DNA of 64,000 nt from Anticarsia gemmatalis (taxonomy: Eukaryota > Arthropoda > Insecta > Lepidoptera > Erebidae). A program made the position numbers and the translations under genes. Where the stretch lies: the NCBI RefSeq assembly GCF_050436995.1, contig NC_134775.1:7851124-7915123 (forward strand). Reading direction: 5' to 3'. The notes beneath the pieces were generated by a model, which was not told where the DNA came from, made no database searches, and worked only from the letters and a program-made list of their open reading frames with translations. Below, one piece after another: positions 30,515 through 41,359 of this stretch; the first letter of the stretch is position 1; every line of letters starts with the position of its first letter.

Positions 30515-33500
30515 AAAAGAACATCGGGCGTTTTTTACCCGATTTTTTAAAAGTCGCGAACATAAACCAAAACCTTTTTAAATGATAGTGTTTGCAATCA
30601 TATTTAATATTGTGTAGTTATTTTGATTCACAATAATGGGAAAATGGAAATAATTAGTAAAATGAAAATCATATTTTAAGTTGACTATTTTTCCTAATTA
30701 CTAAACGACCGCTCAGTAAGTTAAATATCATTCCGTGGTATTTTTGTAAACCCAATCAGACTAAATCCGTCAAGTTGATGTGCATGTTTCGTTCTCACTC
30801 TCGCCCATAGTCCTAAAACTGGTTTATGTTGCGCTCGCGCAGGTAGCTAGCTTATCTTACTACATCGCAGTCCTTCGTCATCCGTCGTAGCGATCTGTGT
30901 TTTACTGTGTTCCCATTGTGGTCTGAGTCAACTAATTACTTACTGCTTGTTTACTGGATTTCGTTTGCTTTCGAGTTCGATTTTGTTGTGAAATGGAACG
31001 ACAAAATAGTTGTGTGTCGTGTGAGCGATCTGTTCTACGTCGTAGAAGACACCGTCTTACTCAAGTGTTTTTCGAAAGATATCGTGACTATGCAGTACTA
31101 TTATTACAAGAAATAATGCCACGGGAGGTGAGTTAATTATATTATAGAACATTAATTATATGTAAATACTAGAGTTTGTTCAACTTTTGCGCAGCAACAG
31201 AACCTCTATTTATTCTCCTAGATATAGTTTTATATCGTTTTATATAGTTGACGTCATCATAGGACTCCTTTTCAACCATTGAAACTGTTCGTTTCCTTGG
31301 TCATAGTGTATTTCGTTGTGACATTTATTATTATGATTATCAATAAATAACAGTAAAATCTTGTTACAGATTGTTTTTGATGGTACACTATCAATATGCA
31401 ATCCTTGCTGGCTGAGATTTTATCGCGCATTGCAAGCCCGGCCAGTAGATGATCCATTACCCCAGCAAGTTCAAGAACCATTACATCAGCAAGTACAAGA
31501 AGAACCATTACCCCAGCAAGTACAAGAAGAAGAAGTCCAAGAAATAGTAGTTAACGTTCAACAACAAAACATTGGCATTATGACTATTCCTGGATATTTG
31601 CGTGTATCTAATACTGCTCGACGCTGTGTTTTTCAAAACTGCAGAAATGTACCAGCAAATGCTGTGCCAAAATATGTTAGGTTACATTTATTTCGTATGA
31701 ATAAGCTATTCATACCAAAACTTGCTCGAGTTTGCCAACCCCATATGGTAAGCAATGAATGGGAAGATCTACTTAATGTGCAAATACCTCTACATGAACA
31801 CTTTAACAGTGCTCATGTTCTCGATATTATTGAGCTGTATGAATGGAAACTGGAACGAGGAACTCAGTTGGACTTCGAAAATATTGAGGAGGTAGATGAC
31901 AATGAACTACATTTTTATACAGGTTTGGATAAAATTCAATTTAATAGAATTTTGAATCAAACATCTCTTCGTGACAGAACCAACAATTCTGCTACTGTTT
32001 TAGGACTGTATTTAGTTAAAATAAGAACGGGTGAACCAGACGAACGTGTAGCTTCTATGTTCAATATGTCGAGAAGAACATTGGAGCGAAAATTAAAAAT
32101 AGCTCGAGATTGTTTATCTGAAGAGTTTGTTCTGAGAAGATGTAGTAGCTCGCAACTTAACCATCCCGAGTCATATTTTTGGAGGTAACCAGAATGAACC
32201 TGCAGCCATTCTTGTGTGTGATGGAACATATATATACGTGCAAAAAAGCTCCAACTTCCTTTTTCAGAGGAAAACATATAGCCTGCACAAATTCCGCAAC
32301 CTAGTAAAACCCTTTTTAATTGTATGCACAGACGGCTATATTGTAGATGTATTAGGCCCGTACCCAGCCATTACTACGGATGCCGAAATAATGAGTCACA
32401 TGATGCTGGACCCCGCTTGGCATTGGTTTCTGAACGCGAACGACATTTTTATATTGGACCGCGGCTTTAGAGACTCTATTCCTGCCATTGAAGAGCATGG
32501 ATATGATGCGCATATGCCACCAACAAGAGCAAGAGGAGAGCAGTTAAGCACAGTAGATGCAAATAAATCACGGCTAATAACTATGTGTCGTTGGGTGGTT
32601 GAAACGATTAATGGTCGCTTTAAAAAGGACTTCAAGATATTCCGCCATGTTTATTTTAATGTAGCGTTGACAAATATGATGACCGATTTTAAAATAACTG
32701 CAGCACTCATCAATGCCACTTATCGACCATATAGAGATAACGCTCATGCCGCGCAGTTTATAAATATAATAAATGAGAACATAAATAGAGAAAACGAATT
32801 GGCTGATTACGTGATTCGAAACAATTTAAACAGACAAAGAGTCGCATTCATGCCGCTAGATGCAAACAATCCCGAATTAAGAGATTTCCCACAATTGACT
32901 TACGACGAGCTACTTTTATTTACCTTGGGAATATACCATTTGAAACTGGCCAAATCTTATTGCCACGAACACATGCGGCCAAACGGAGTGTATATAATGG
33001 AATTATACCATCGCAGAGAGTTGGTAGAAAATAAAATATTAATACGAGGCAGAATACAGTCCCGTCACATAAGAGCAAAACGCTATTATACATATCTACT
33101 AATAAATCCGGCATTGCAGGGAAGACAAAGCCTCGAGGGCTATTACTGTTCCTGTATACACGGCCGCCGCACTGTTGGAAGTTGCGCGCACATCGCCAGT
33201 GTGGTATACTTTTTATCTTGGGCTGTATATCAAGACGAATTTCACACACCTGCGGCGTTTTTAGACGAAACTATTTTAGATTTAGATGCAGCAGAATAAA
33301 AGTTAAGAGAAAAATATGTTGTTTTAATTATTTTTGATTCCTTTTTTCCTCTTCAATTATTGCCCAAAAATCTTTATAAATATTTTTTAAATGTCCATTT
33401 TCTCCTTATTGCCACGACCCACAGATATGGGAACTATACCATTGTAAACTAGATTTAATTGCCTATCCACCGTACCTAATTTTATTTTTGTTCGCCGTAG

Positions 33501-33541
33501 GTAAGTGTCCCATACAAAAATGCCCGATGTTCTTTTACATG
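30515..33541 (+). mobile_element. IS5/Harbinger-like (DDE_Tnp_4) element nested in Transib
   Basis: Short imperfect inverted ends AAAAGAACATCGGGC followed by RTTTTT (about 30516 and, inverted, about 33541) bracket a complete transposase gene of normal size. A TA dinucleotide lies outside both ends and may be the target duplication. The boundaries rest on these short repeats only. The alternative is that one Transib-ended unit carries two transposase genes. Confidence 0.55.
30993..33299 (+). pseudogene. DDE_Tnp_4 transposase with SWIM zinc finger, one frameshift
   Basis: Exon 1 (30993-31127, 45 codons) contains CVSCERS and ends GAG before GTGAGT. Exon 2 starts after TTGTTACAG at 31370 in phase 0 and gives ICNPCWLRF, completing a four-cysteine module. 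Then come PLPQQVQE repeats, a second zinc-type segment (RRCVFQNCRNVPANAVP … VCQPH), a helix-turn-helix-like stretch (DERVASMFNMSRRTLERKL), and the DDE core with LVCDGTYIYVQKS, FLIVCTDGYIVDVLGPYPA, ILDRGFRDSIP and ETINGRFK. The C-terminus has a SWIM finger YCSCIHGRRTVGSCAH. One inserted base at about 32132-32140 breaks the frame. It would cut and rejoin element DNA; the SWIM finger probably binds DNA or protein. Confidence 0.75.
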
Positions 33542-33590
33542 TAATTAATTTTGGGTATCGTCTCCATACATCTGACCCCAGTGTGCGGCG

Positions 33591-34015
33591 GTCAATGTAT
33601 GACGCAAACCAACGAAAAAGGTTTCCATGTATCCCTGCAGAGAATTTTAGCTTATACAAAAGTGATTGGTGGTCTATACGGTCGAAACATTTACTAAAAT
33701 CAGTGTAAATCACGTCCACCTGGGAGTGCTGCGCCATCCCTTGACTAATCATCTCACTACACAAAATTAAGTTAGATGTTGTAGAGCGTCCACTCAAAAA
33801 ACCATGCTGCTCTTCGCTAAAATAACTGCGCAGTATTCAATATAATTGCGAATGAATATTTTTTTCTAACATTTTTCCAAAGAGGCGTAACTTTGAGATA
33901 GGTCGGTAATTTTCGACTAGCGATTTATCTCCTTGTTTAAATATAGGTGTTGTACGGTCTACAACCGCACAATATAATATTGAGTCATACATGGTTCCGC
34001 GGGTCAGCAATTTAC
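33591..34015 (-). pseudogene. Jockey-like LINE-E ORF2, proximal half of reverse transcriptase
   Basis: The minus strand reads VDRTTPIFKQGDKS, ENYRPISKLRLFGKMLEK, EEQHGFLSGRSTTSNLI and VIYTDFSKCFDRIDHQSLLYKL, then RWFASYIDRR at the Transib junction. These are RT motifs 0 to 3, with the first catalytic Asp in YTDFSK. An in-frame stop lies near 33840. No endonuclease domain follows beyond 34015, so the LINE is 5'-truncated. Confidence 0.8.
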
Positions 34016-34128
34016 TTATTAAAAATACACCCGTTTATTATGTATTAGTCAGTACCAATAACTTTACCTAAACTGTAACATATTAACAAGTGCGTACTCA
34101 ATAAACAATATTTTCGCGATACTCGTGA

Positions 34129-35265
34129 TTTTTTTTTTCTTTTTTTTTTTTTTTTGCGAGGGTAGTTGCAACAAGAAGGAACTAAAAGTCTGCTCTGCGT
34201 ATTTTAATTAAATTTTAATAGTTATTTTATCTTATTTATACAATTTTATGTTTTAATTTCTCATACATCTATCTACCTGCCGGTTACAATATTTCTCTTC
34301 GTTGAATCCTTCTCTTCTGCACTTCACTACTCACTATCTACCATTGACCATTGACTACACTGAACTACACACCACAAAATGGACACCGTGCAAGCAACAC
34401 TGAATGAGCTCAGCACCAGCATCAACAGCAGAATGGCTGATTTTGAAGCGCAGCTACTGAAGTCCGCCCCTCTGAGTATCTCCAGCCTGGCCTCCGACTT
34501 TGCTGCGTACAGGGCATTTGTAACCCAAGCCCTGACAATGCTGCAACTGCAAATTGACGGGCTTGCACGCACAGTCGACAGCATGGAGATGCAGCGGCGG
34601 AGGAAGATACTGCTGCTTCATGGTGTTACGGAGCCTGCCAAGGATGAAGACGTTGCCCAAACACTCACTAGTGTTGTTGTCAAGCAGCTGGGCATTGGTG
34701 ATTTCTCCAATGATGACATTAGGCGCTGTCAGCGAATGGGGCGGAAGACTTCGGCTAAGAAGCCCCGGCCAATACTGGTTAAGTTGAGAGACTTGGAGAT
34801 GCGTGATAAGCTGTGGTTCTCCAAGACGAAGCTTAAGGGTTCCGGAGTCACCATGTCGGAGTTCCTCACCAAGAGCAGGCACGATGTGTTCATGGCGGCT
34901 CGTGAGAAGTACGGGGTCAACAAGTGCTGGACTCGGGATGGTGCAATCCATGTTCTGGGACCGGACGACGTGAGGCACCGTGTGACAACACAAGCCGAGC
35001 TGTGCAGGGTCGGTGAGCTGTTGCCCAAGCCGAGTTCGGCGCCCAAACCACTGGTTGCCTCAAAATCGAAGCGAGTAGCCCCCAAAAAGTGAAGTCATCC
35101 GAGTTCATAACTAGTCCAGGTACACTTCGCTTGTTTACTTGCATAATTCATTTCTTCTACCTTCCACAAATATTATAATATTTATGTTTATTCTCCCGTT
35201 TGACTTTGACTGACTTTGACATCTGACATTTCTGACACTTCATACTTAATGCTACACTCCAACCG
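34129..35265 (+). mobile_element. LINE-F 5' fragment (5' UTR and ORF1)
   Basis: It begins at an interrupted T-run (34129-34155), has a 220-bp leader, then ORF1. After the ORF1 stop there are about 170 bp without endonuclease motifs before the satellite. The 3' part of the LINE is missing. Confidence 0.5.
34379..35092 (+). CDS. LINE-F ORF1 protein (L1-ORF1p-like)
   Basis: An intact 237-codon frame starting MDTVQATLNELSTS. Residues 1-75 form heptad-like helices (likely coiled-coil trimerisation). Residues 76-150 resemble the RRM-like core of L1-type ORF1 (RRKILLLHGV, DIRRCQRMGRK, RPILVKLRDLEMRDKLW). The C-terminal domain carries GSGVTMSEFLTKSRHDVFMA and CWTRDGAIHV, then a basic tail ending APKK. 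Such proteins coat LINE RNA and act as chaperones. No matching ORF2 follows. The esterase-type LINE-C ORF1 in this window is of a different kind. Confidence 0.7.
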   Translation: MDTVQATLNELSTSINSRMADFEAQLLKSAPLSISSLASDFAAYRAFVTQALTMLQLQIDGLARTVDSMEMQRRRKILLLHGVTEPAKDEDVAQTLTSVVVKQLGIGDFSNDDIRRCQRMGRKTSAKKPRPILVKLRDLEMRDKLWFSKTKLKGSGVTMSEFLTKSRHDVFMAAREKYGVNKCWTRDGAIHVLGPDDVRHRVTTQAELCRVGELLPKPSSAPKPLVASKSKRVAPKK

Positions 35266-35269
35266 ATAT

Positions 35270-38152
35270 ATGATATGATATGATATGATATGATATGATA
35301 TGATATGATATGATATGATATGATATGATATGATATGATATGATATGATATGATATGATATGATATGATATGATATGATATGATATGATATGATATGATA
35401 TGATATGATATGATATGATATGATATGATATGATATGATATGATATGATATGATATGATATGATATGATATGATATGATATGATATGATATGATATGATA
35501 TGATATGATATGATATGATATGATATGATATGATATGATATGATATGATATGATATGATATGATATGATATGATATGATATGATATGATATGATATGATA
35601 TGATATGATATGATATGATATGATATGATATGATATGATATGATATGATATGATATGATATGATATGATATGATATGATATGATATGATATGATATGATA
35701 TGATATGATATGATATGATATGATATGATATGATATGATATGATATGATATGATATGATATGATATGATATGATATGATATGATATGATATGATATGATA
35801 TGATATGATATGATATGATATGATATGATATGATATGATATGATATGATATGATATGATATGATATGATATGATATGATATGATATGATATGATATGATA
35901 TGATATGATATGATATGATATGATATGATATGATATGATATGATATGATATGATATGATATGATATGATATGATATGATATGATATGATATGATATGATA
36001 TGATATGATATGATATGATATGATATGATATGATATGATATGATATGATATGATATGATATGATATGATATGATATGATATGATATGATATGATATGATA
36101 TGATATGATATGATATGATATGATATGATATGATATGATATGATATGATATGATATGATATGATATGATATGATATGATATGATATGATATGATATGATA
36201 TGATATGATATGATATGATATGATATGATATGATATGATATGATATGATATGATATGATATGATATGATATGATATGATATGATATGATATGATATGATA
36301 TGATATGATATGATATGATATGATATGATATGATATGATATGATATGATATGATATGATATGATATGATATGATATGATATGATATGATATGATATGATA
36401 TGATATGATATGATATGATATGATATGATATGATATGATATGATATGATATGATATGATATGATATGATATGATATGATATGATATGATATGATATGATA
36501 TGATATGATATGATATGATATGATATGATATGATATGATATGATATGATATGATATGATATGATATGATATGATATGATATGATATGATATGATATGATA
36601 TGATATGATATGATATGATATGATATGATATGATATGATATGATATGATATGATATGATATGATATGATATGATATGATATGATATGATATGATATGATA
36701 TGATATGATATGATATGATATGATATGATATGATATGATATGATATGATATGATATGATATGATATGATATGATATGATATGATATGATATGATATGATA
36801 TGATATGATATGATATGATATGATATGATATGATATGATATGATATGATATGATATGATATGATATGATATGATATGATATGATATGATATGATATGATA
36901 TGATATGATATGATATGATATGATATGATATGATATGATATGATATGATATGATATGATATGATATGATATGATATGATATGATATGATATGATATGATA
37001 TGATATGATATGATATGATATGATATGATATGATATGATATGATATGATATGATATGATATGATATGATATGATATGATATGATATGATATGATATGATA
37101 TGATATGATATGATATGATATGATATGATATGATATGATATGATATGATATGATATGATATGATATGATATGATATGATATGATATGATATGATATGATA
37201 TGATATGATATGATATGATATGATATGATATGATATGATATGATATGATATGATATGATATGATATGATATGATATGATATGATATGATATGATATGATA
37301 TGATATGATATGATATGATATGATATGATATGATATGATATGATATGATATGATATGATATGATATGATATGATATGATATGATATGATATGATATGATA
37401 TGATATGATATGATATGATATGATATGATATGATATGATATGATATGATATGATATGATATGATATGATATGATATGATATGATATGATATGATATGATA
37501 TGATATGATATGATATGATATGATATGATATGATATGATATGATATGATATGATATGATATGATATGATATGATATGATATGATATGATATGATATGATA
37601 TGATATGATATGATATGATATGATATGATATGATATGATATGATATGATATGATATGATATGATATGATATGATATGATATGATATGATATGATATGATA
37701 TGATATGATATGATATGATATGATATGATATGATATGATATGATATGATATGATATGATATGATATGATATGATATGATATGATATGATATGATATGATA
37801 TGATATGATATGATATGATATGATATGATATGATATGATATGATATGATATGATATGATATGATATGATATGATATGATATGATATGATATGATATGATA
37901 TGATATGATATGATATGATATGATATGATATGATATGATATGATATGATATGATATGATATGATATGATATGATATGATATGATATGATATGATATGATA
38001 TGATATGATATGATATGATATGATATGATATGATATGATATGATATGATATGATATGATATGATATGATATGATATGATATGATATGATATGATATGATA
38101 TGATATGATATGATATGATATGATATGATATGATATGATATGATATGATATG
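35270..38152. repeat. Pentanucleotide satellite (TGATA)n, about 576 copies
   Basis: A 5-bp unit repeats for about 2.88 kb with no interruption or variant that I can see; only the two borders (near 35264-35270 and 38152-38163) deviate. On the minus strand the unit has no stop in any frame, so it creates a long false reading frame. It lies exactly at the broken 5' edge of the virus-like copy A. Its true length in the genome may differ from the assembled one. Confidence 0.97.
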
Positions 38153-38162
38153 AATATGATAT

Positions 38163-38716
38163 ATGACGAAAGAGCGAGCAGTTGCCCCGGATGCTAGTCT
38201 CGGTGAAAAACTCGCAGCACGTTTAGTATGTAACGCTATGTCAGCCAAAATTAAAACAGGTTCTGGACTAAAGAAATGTAGCTACAAGTGTTCGCAAAAA
38301 CATACATCTGGAAAAGGACTAAAAAAAAATTGAAAAGCGTTTTTACTAAAACAAAAAAACAAATGAAAAAATTTAAACCGAAATGCAAAAAAGTAGCTAT
38401 AGAATTAGGTATGGCTGCTGCCAGGGAATTAGCTGATAATTCACCAATTAAACTTCCTCGTGTTATTCCTATACCAAAAACTAGTGAAGTGCTACCTTTG
38501 ATTCCTATTTTTGCGGGGTTATCTGCGGCTGGAGCTTTAGCAGGTGGTGCAGCTGGTATTACTAAAACTATAAATGAATTCAAAATGGCTAAAAAACTGT
38601 TAGCTGAACCGAAGAGGCATAACGAAAAAATGGAAGCTCTTTGCTTAGGCAAGGGACTAAGCCTTAAGCCGCATAAAGATGAGCTTGGAATATTTGTATC
38701 AAAACAAAAAATCTAA
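38163..38716 (+). pseudogene. Virus-like element, copy A: minor capsid protein, C-terminal part
   Basis: This starts abruptly at the satellite edge, within what copy B shows to be the region after the PLA2-like domain. It contains ASLGEKLAARLV, then (in a second frame) LPRVIPIPKTSEVLPLIPIF, a small-residue hydrophobic segment AGALAGGAAGITKTI, and the end motif GKGLSLKPHKDELGIFV. The frame changes in the A-run at 38321-38329. The hydrophobic segment and basic regions fit a minor virion protein that acts on membranes during entry. Assignment to Polinton/adintovirus-like elements rests on this gene order in copy B. Confidence 0.6.
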
Positions 38717-38862
38717 GATATCGGCTACTCAATCGAGGTTTAACTAATTTAGACGTATTAAGGTATGGGAATTCTATTCCATATTTTAGAGGCGTCTTCA
38801 TGAGAGATGAGCTCCCTAAATATACCTTCAAAAAAGAATGTGGAATTATTAATTTAGATAGC
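38716..38862 (+). pseudogene. Virus-like element, copy A: protease N-terminus
   Basis: The frame overlapping the end of the previous gene reads RYRLLNRGLTNLDVLRYGN and GVFMRDELPKY, then CGIINLD. This is the N-terminus of the adenain-type protease seen in full in copy B. It is cut before the active-site His by unrelated sequence and the repeat at 38873. Confidence 0.6.
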
Positions 38863-38872
38863 ACAGTGTGTT

Positions 38873-39232
38873 ACAGTGGCGAAGGCTCCCTATAACCCGA
38901 TTCCTACCGGCTTTACCTTCGGAACACTCCTAAAAATGCGTCACATAAATGTGTATTATTCTCAAAAAAAAAGATCGTTTATTTAAATTAAATTCTATAT
39001 TTATTACGACTTTCATCAATATTTTCAATACGACTAATTTAAAATAAATAAATGAATAAACGCCTGTTCTATTTGTCATAGCAAAAGTTGCATTACCGAA
39101 AATTGCCGTCAAACAACTCGACGGCGCGCGCAGGAATCGCGTAAAGGGAAAAATATGTCGATGACGTCACGCGGACGTACTTTTCTATGGCGCGTTTTAC
39201 CGGCGAGGCAACCCGGAATTCATCGGCTTATT
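38873..39232 (+). repeat. hAT-type end fragment, copy 2, between virus-like copies A and B
   Basis: It begins CAGTGGCGAAGGCTCCC and matches 24424-24783 along its length. It sits exactly between the truncated protease of copy A and the PLA2-like domain of copy B. No target duplication was found, so it may mark a rearrangement junction rather than a simple insertion. Confidence 0.65.
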
Positions 39233-39234
39233 GG

Positions 39235-39908
39235 TACTAAATTAATAAAAAGACTTGCACAAGGAGATAACGGTGTAAATAAGTTGGACGAATATTGCAA
39301 AGATCACGATATTGCATATCATCAAACTTAAAAGAGCGACATCAGGCTGATTTAATTTTGTTAAAAATGGCGAAACAGCGAGCGCTTGCTGCCGATGCCA
39401 GTACAGGCGAAAAACTTGCGGCACGCTTAGTAAGTAAGGCTATGTCAACAAAAATTAAAACTGGTTCTGGTTTGAGGAAAAGGCATTCTCCAAAAGTTAC
39501 ATCTGGAAAAGGATTAAAAAGTAAATTAAAAACTGTTATTACAAAAGCAAAAAAAACACATGGAACACAACAAAACACAACAAAATGGCTACAGATTTAG
39601 CTATAGCCGCTGCCGGAGAATTAGCTGATGATTCATCGATTAAGCTCCCCCGTGTTATTCCTATTCCAAAAACTGGGGGAGTACTGCCTCTGATTCCTAT
39701 TTTTGCTGGATTATCAGCGGTGGGAGCTTTAGCAGGCGGTGCTGCTGGTATTGCCAAAACCATAAATGAATACAAAATGGCTAAAAAGCTGTATGAGGAA
39801 TCGAGGAGACACAATGAAAAAATGGAAGCTCTATGTATTGGGAAAGGACTACATCTAAAACCGCATAAAGGCGGCCTTGGAATTTTCGTATCAAAAGAAA
39901 AAAACTAA
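39235..39908 (+). pseudogene. Virus-like element, copy B: PLA2-domain minor capsid protein
   Basis: The N-terminus contains LDEYCKDHDIAYH, the HD-containing active-site helix of a viral-type phospholipase A2 domain. Then come DLILLKMAKQRALAADAS, a basic region, IPIPKTGGVLPLIPIFAG, a glycine/alanine-rich hydrophobic segment, and GKGLHLKPHKGGLGIFV. PLA2 domains in minor capsid proteins help virions leave endosomes (known for parvoviruses; PLA2-like domains are also reported in adintoviruses). The frame breaks at about 39330 and again near 39570-39600. The N-terminal end is lost at the repeat junction. About 220 residues remain. Confidence 0.65.
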
Positions 39909-40537
39909 GATATCGGCTACCCAAACGAGCCGTAACTAACTTTGACATTTTAAAGTATGGAAATAGAATTCCTCAGTTTAGAGGTGTCTTTATGAAAGAT
40001 GAGCTCCCCAAATATCCGTATAAAAAAGAATATGGAGTTATTAATTTAGATACTTCTAAAAATCCTGGTTCTCATTGGGTAGCCTATGCAAAATATAATG
40101 ATTATGTTGAGAATTTCGACAGTTATGGAAATCTTAAACTTCCAAAGGAATTCATGAAATATGTAAGCTCTAACATCTATACTTAATATTATAAAGCTGA
40201 AGAGTTTGTTTGTTTGTTTGTTTGTTTGTTTGTTTGAACGCGCTAATCTCGGGAACTACTGGTCCGATTTGAAAAATTCTTTCAGTGTTAGATAGCCCAT
40301 TTATTGAGGAAGGTTATAGGCTATATATCATCACGCTACGACCAATAGGAGCAGAGTATCAGTGAAAAATGTTACAAAAACGGGGAAAATTATGATTCTC
40401 TTATGTGACGCAAGCGAAGTTGCGCGGGTCAGCTAGTTTAATATAATTATGAAAATTTACAACGTGATCACCCCCTTAACTGCGGACATATATGTTTAAA
40501 TTTCTTAAAGAATTTTTGGTATAATTTAGAAATAAAA
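39908..40537 (+). pseudogene. Virus-like element, copy B: adenain-type cysteine protease, split by a Helitron
   Basis: It starts overlapping the minor capsid gene (RYRLPKRAVTNFDILKYG) and shows the adenovirus-protease (peptidase C5) active-site order: His in NPGSHWVAY, an acidic residue in ENFDSYGN, and Cys in NCGHICLNFL. The last block lies after the Helitron at 40176-40436, which cuts the gene after MKYVSSN. The part after the Helitron is read in a frame compatible with the first part. This enzyme matures capsid proteins in adenoviruses, Polintons and virophages. Confidence 0.7.
40176..40436 (+). mobile_element. Non-autonomous Helitron, copy 2, inside the protease gene
   Basis: It starts TCTATACTTAATATTATAAAG after A and ends GTCAGCTAG before T, with the CGCAA/TTGCG hairpin near the 3' end. 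No target duplication is present, as expected. It is nearly identical to 2625-2882. Confidence 0.85.
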
Positions 40538-40573
40538 TAAACAGGATCCTTTTAAAGAGTTCAGTATGTAAGC

Positions 40574-40987
40574 ATGTCTACTACGGATACCATCTCCGGA
40601 AATAAATCAGAGCTGGTCTCGTATTTTCAACCACCTCTTCATTTATCTGGTCAATACGAGTGCGGTGTACTATACTTTTCAGTATTAAAAACAAGACCGA
40701 ATGTGCCCGCTAATAACGGCAGTTTAACAGCTGTAATCAGAATCGAATGTGATCTTGTGCACGGTTCATATGACAACGGATTACCGACTCATTTTATTCA
40801 CTAATTCATATCTGATACTGCTTCAAGTCACGGCTATACAGAAATACCTAGAAACATTATATACTTCCCAGTGAACAAAAGGATAATTTCATCCATATCT
40901 GTCAGGATTGTAGATCAGTTTGGTTACGGTATTGATTTTGGTGAAAAACATATTCAATTAAGTCTTCATTTAAGAAAAACAAAATGA
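40574..40987 (+). pseudogene. Virus-like element: penton-like minor capsid protein
   Basis: A 137-codon frame starting MSTTDTISGNKSEL with one in-frame TAA at 40802-40804. It contains FQPPLHLSGQYECGVLYF near the N-terminus and VRIVDQFGYGIDFGEKHI near the C-terminus, a pattern I associate with a conserved protein of arthropod Polinton/adintovirus-like elements that is likely the penton (single jelly roll). The TGA stop at 40985-40987 overlaps the next ATG as ATGA. The function is inferred from position between protease and capsid. Confidence 0.5.
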
Positions 40988-41130
40988 TAGTATATGATAA
41001 AAACCCTTCAGTGAAAATAAAACGTTCTATTCCGTCAACAACCGTTAAGGTGCACAGACGTAAGAAAAACGTGAAAAAATTGACAAAATTGAATAAAGGT
41101 TTTTTTAAAGCTTTAGGGTTCAAAGTATGA
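40984..41130 (+). CDS. Virus-like element: small basic protein
   Basis: A 48-codon frame starting MIVYDKNPSVKIKRS with a Lys/Arg-rich middle (VHRRKKNVKKLTKLNKG), ending FFKALGFKV. It overlaps the genes on both sides by ATGA. The size, charge and position resemble the DNA-condensing core peptides of adenovirus-like elements. The role is inference. The frame is intact. Confidence 0.5.
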   Translation: MIVYDKNPSVKIKRSIPSTTVKVHRRKKNVKKLTKLNKGFFKALGFKV

Positions 41131-41338
41131 GTATACTTCAGATTTCTGATTTACCACACTTTGATAGTTTAATCGAAAGTTATGAAGTCCATTCATACAA
41201 TCCCTACAATAACAGCTTTAGAGAAAACGATGAAATCAGAATCCCCATACATCAGCAAGATGTATACGTGCTACCATCAGCCAGTTCAATTTACATCAAA
41301 GGTCAAGCAAAGCTGTTCGGTAAGGATGGGAATCAGAT
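41127..41338 (+). pseudogene. Virus-like element, copy B: double-jelly-roll major capsid protein, N-terminal part
   Basis: It starts MSILQISDLPHFDSLIESYE and runs about 70 codons through QQDVYVLPSASSIYIKG to GKDGNQ, where LINE-C interrupts it. The rest lies at 47401-48408. The identification as a hexon-like capsid protein depends on the C-terminal part and the gene order. Confidence 0.6.
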
Positions 41339-41359
41339 CTTTTTTTTTTTTTTGCTCTG

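Larger units (their letters stand above)
27673..33585 (+). mobile_element. Transib transposon inserted in LINE-E
   Basis: The ends are CACACTGGGTAAAGATGTAT and, inverted, CACACTGGGGTCAGATGTAT. The similarity continues through GGAGACGATACCCAAAAT, about 38 bp in all. Flanks carry the 5-bp duplication CGGCG (27668-27672, 33586-33590). A GC-rich 5-bp TSD and CAC-starting ends related to the V(D)J heptamer are characteristic of Transib. The insertion splits a reverse transcriptase frame that reads through the junction. A second DDE transposon is nested at about 30515-33541. Confidence 0.88.

Noticed and set aside
33387..33590. Extension of the LINE-E RT frame past RWFASYIDRR
   Set aside because: These codons are the Transib terminal repeat read by chance; the real continuation is at 27667.
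35270..38152. CRISPR array or centromere-like repeat
   Set aside because: The unit is 5 bp with no spacers and no larger period; it is a microsatellite-type array.
35252..38248. 998-codon open frame on the minus strand
   Set aside because: It is only the 5-bp satellite, whose minus-strand reading has no stop in any frame; the protein would be a five-residue repeat.
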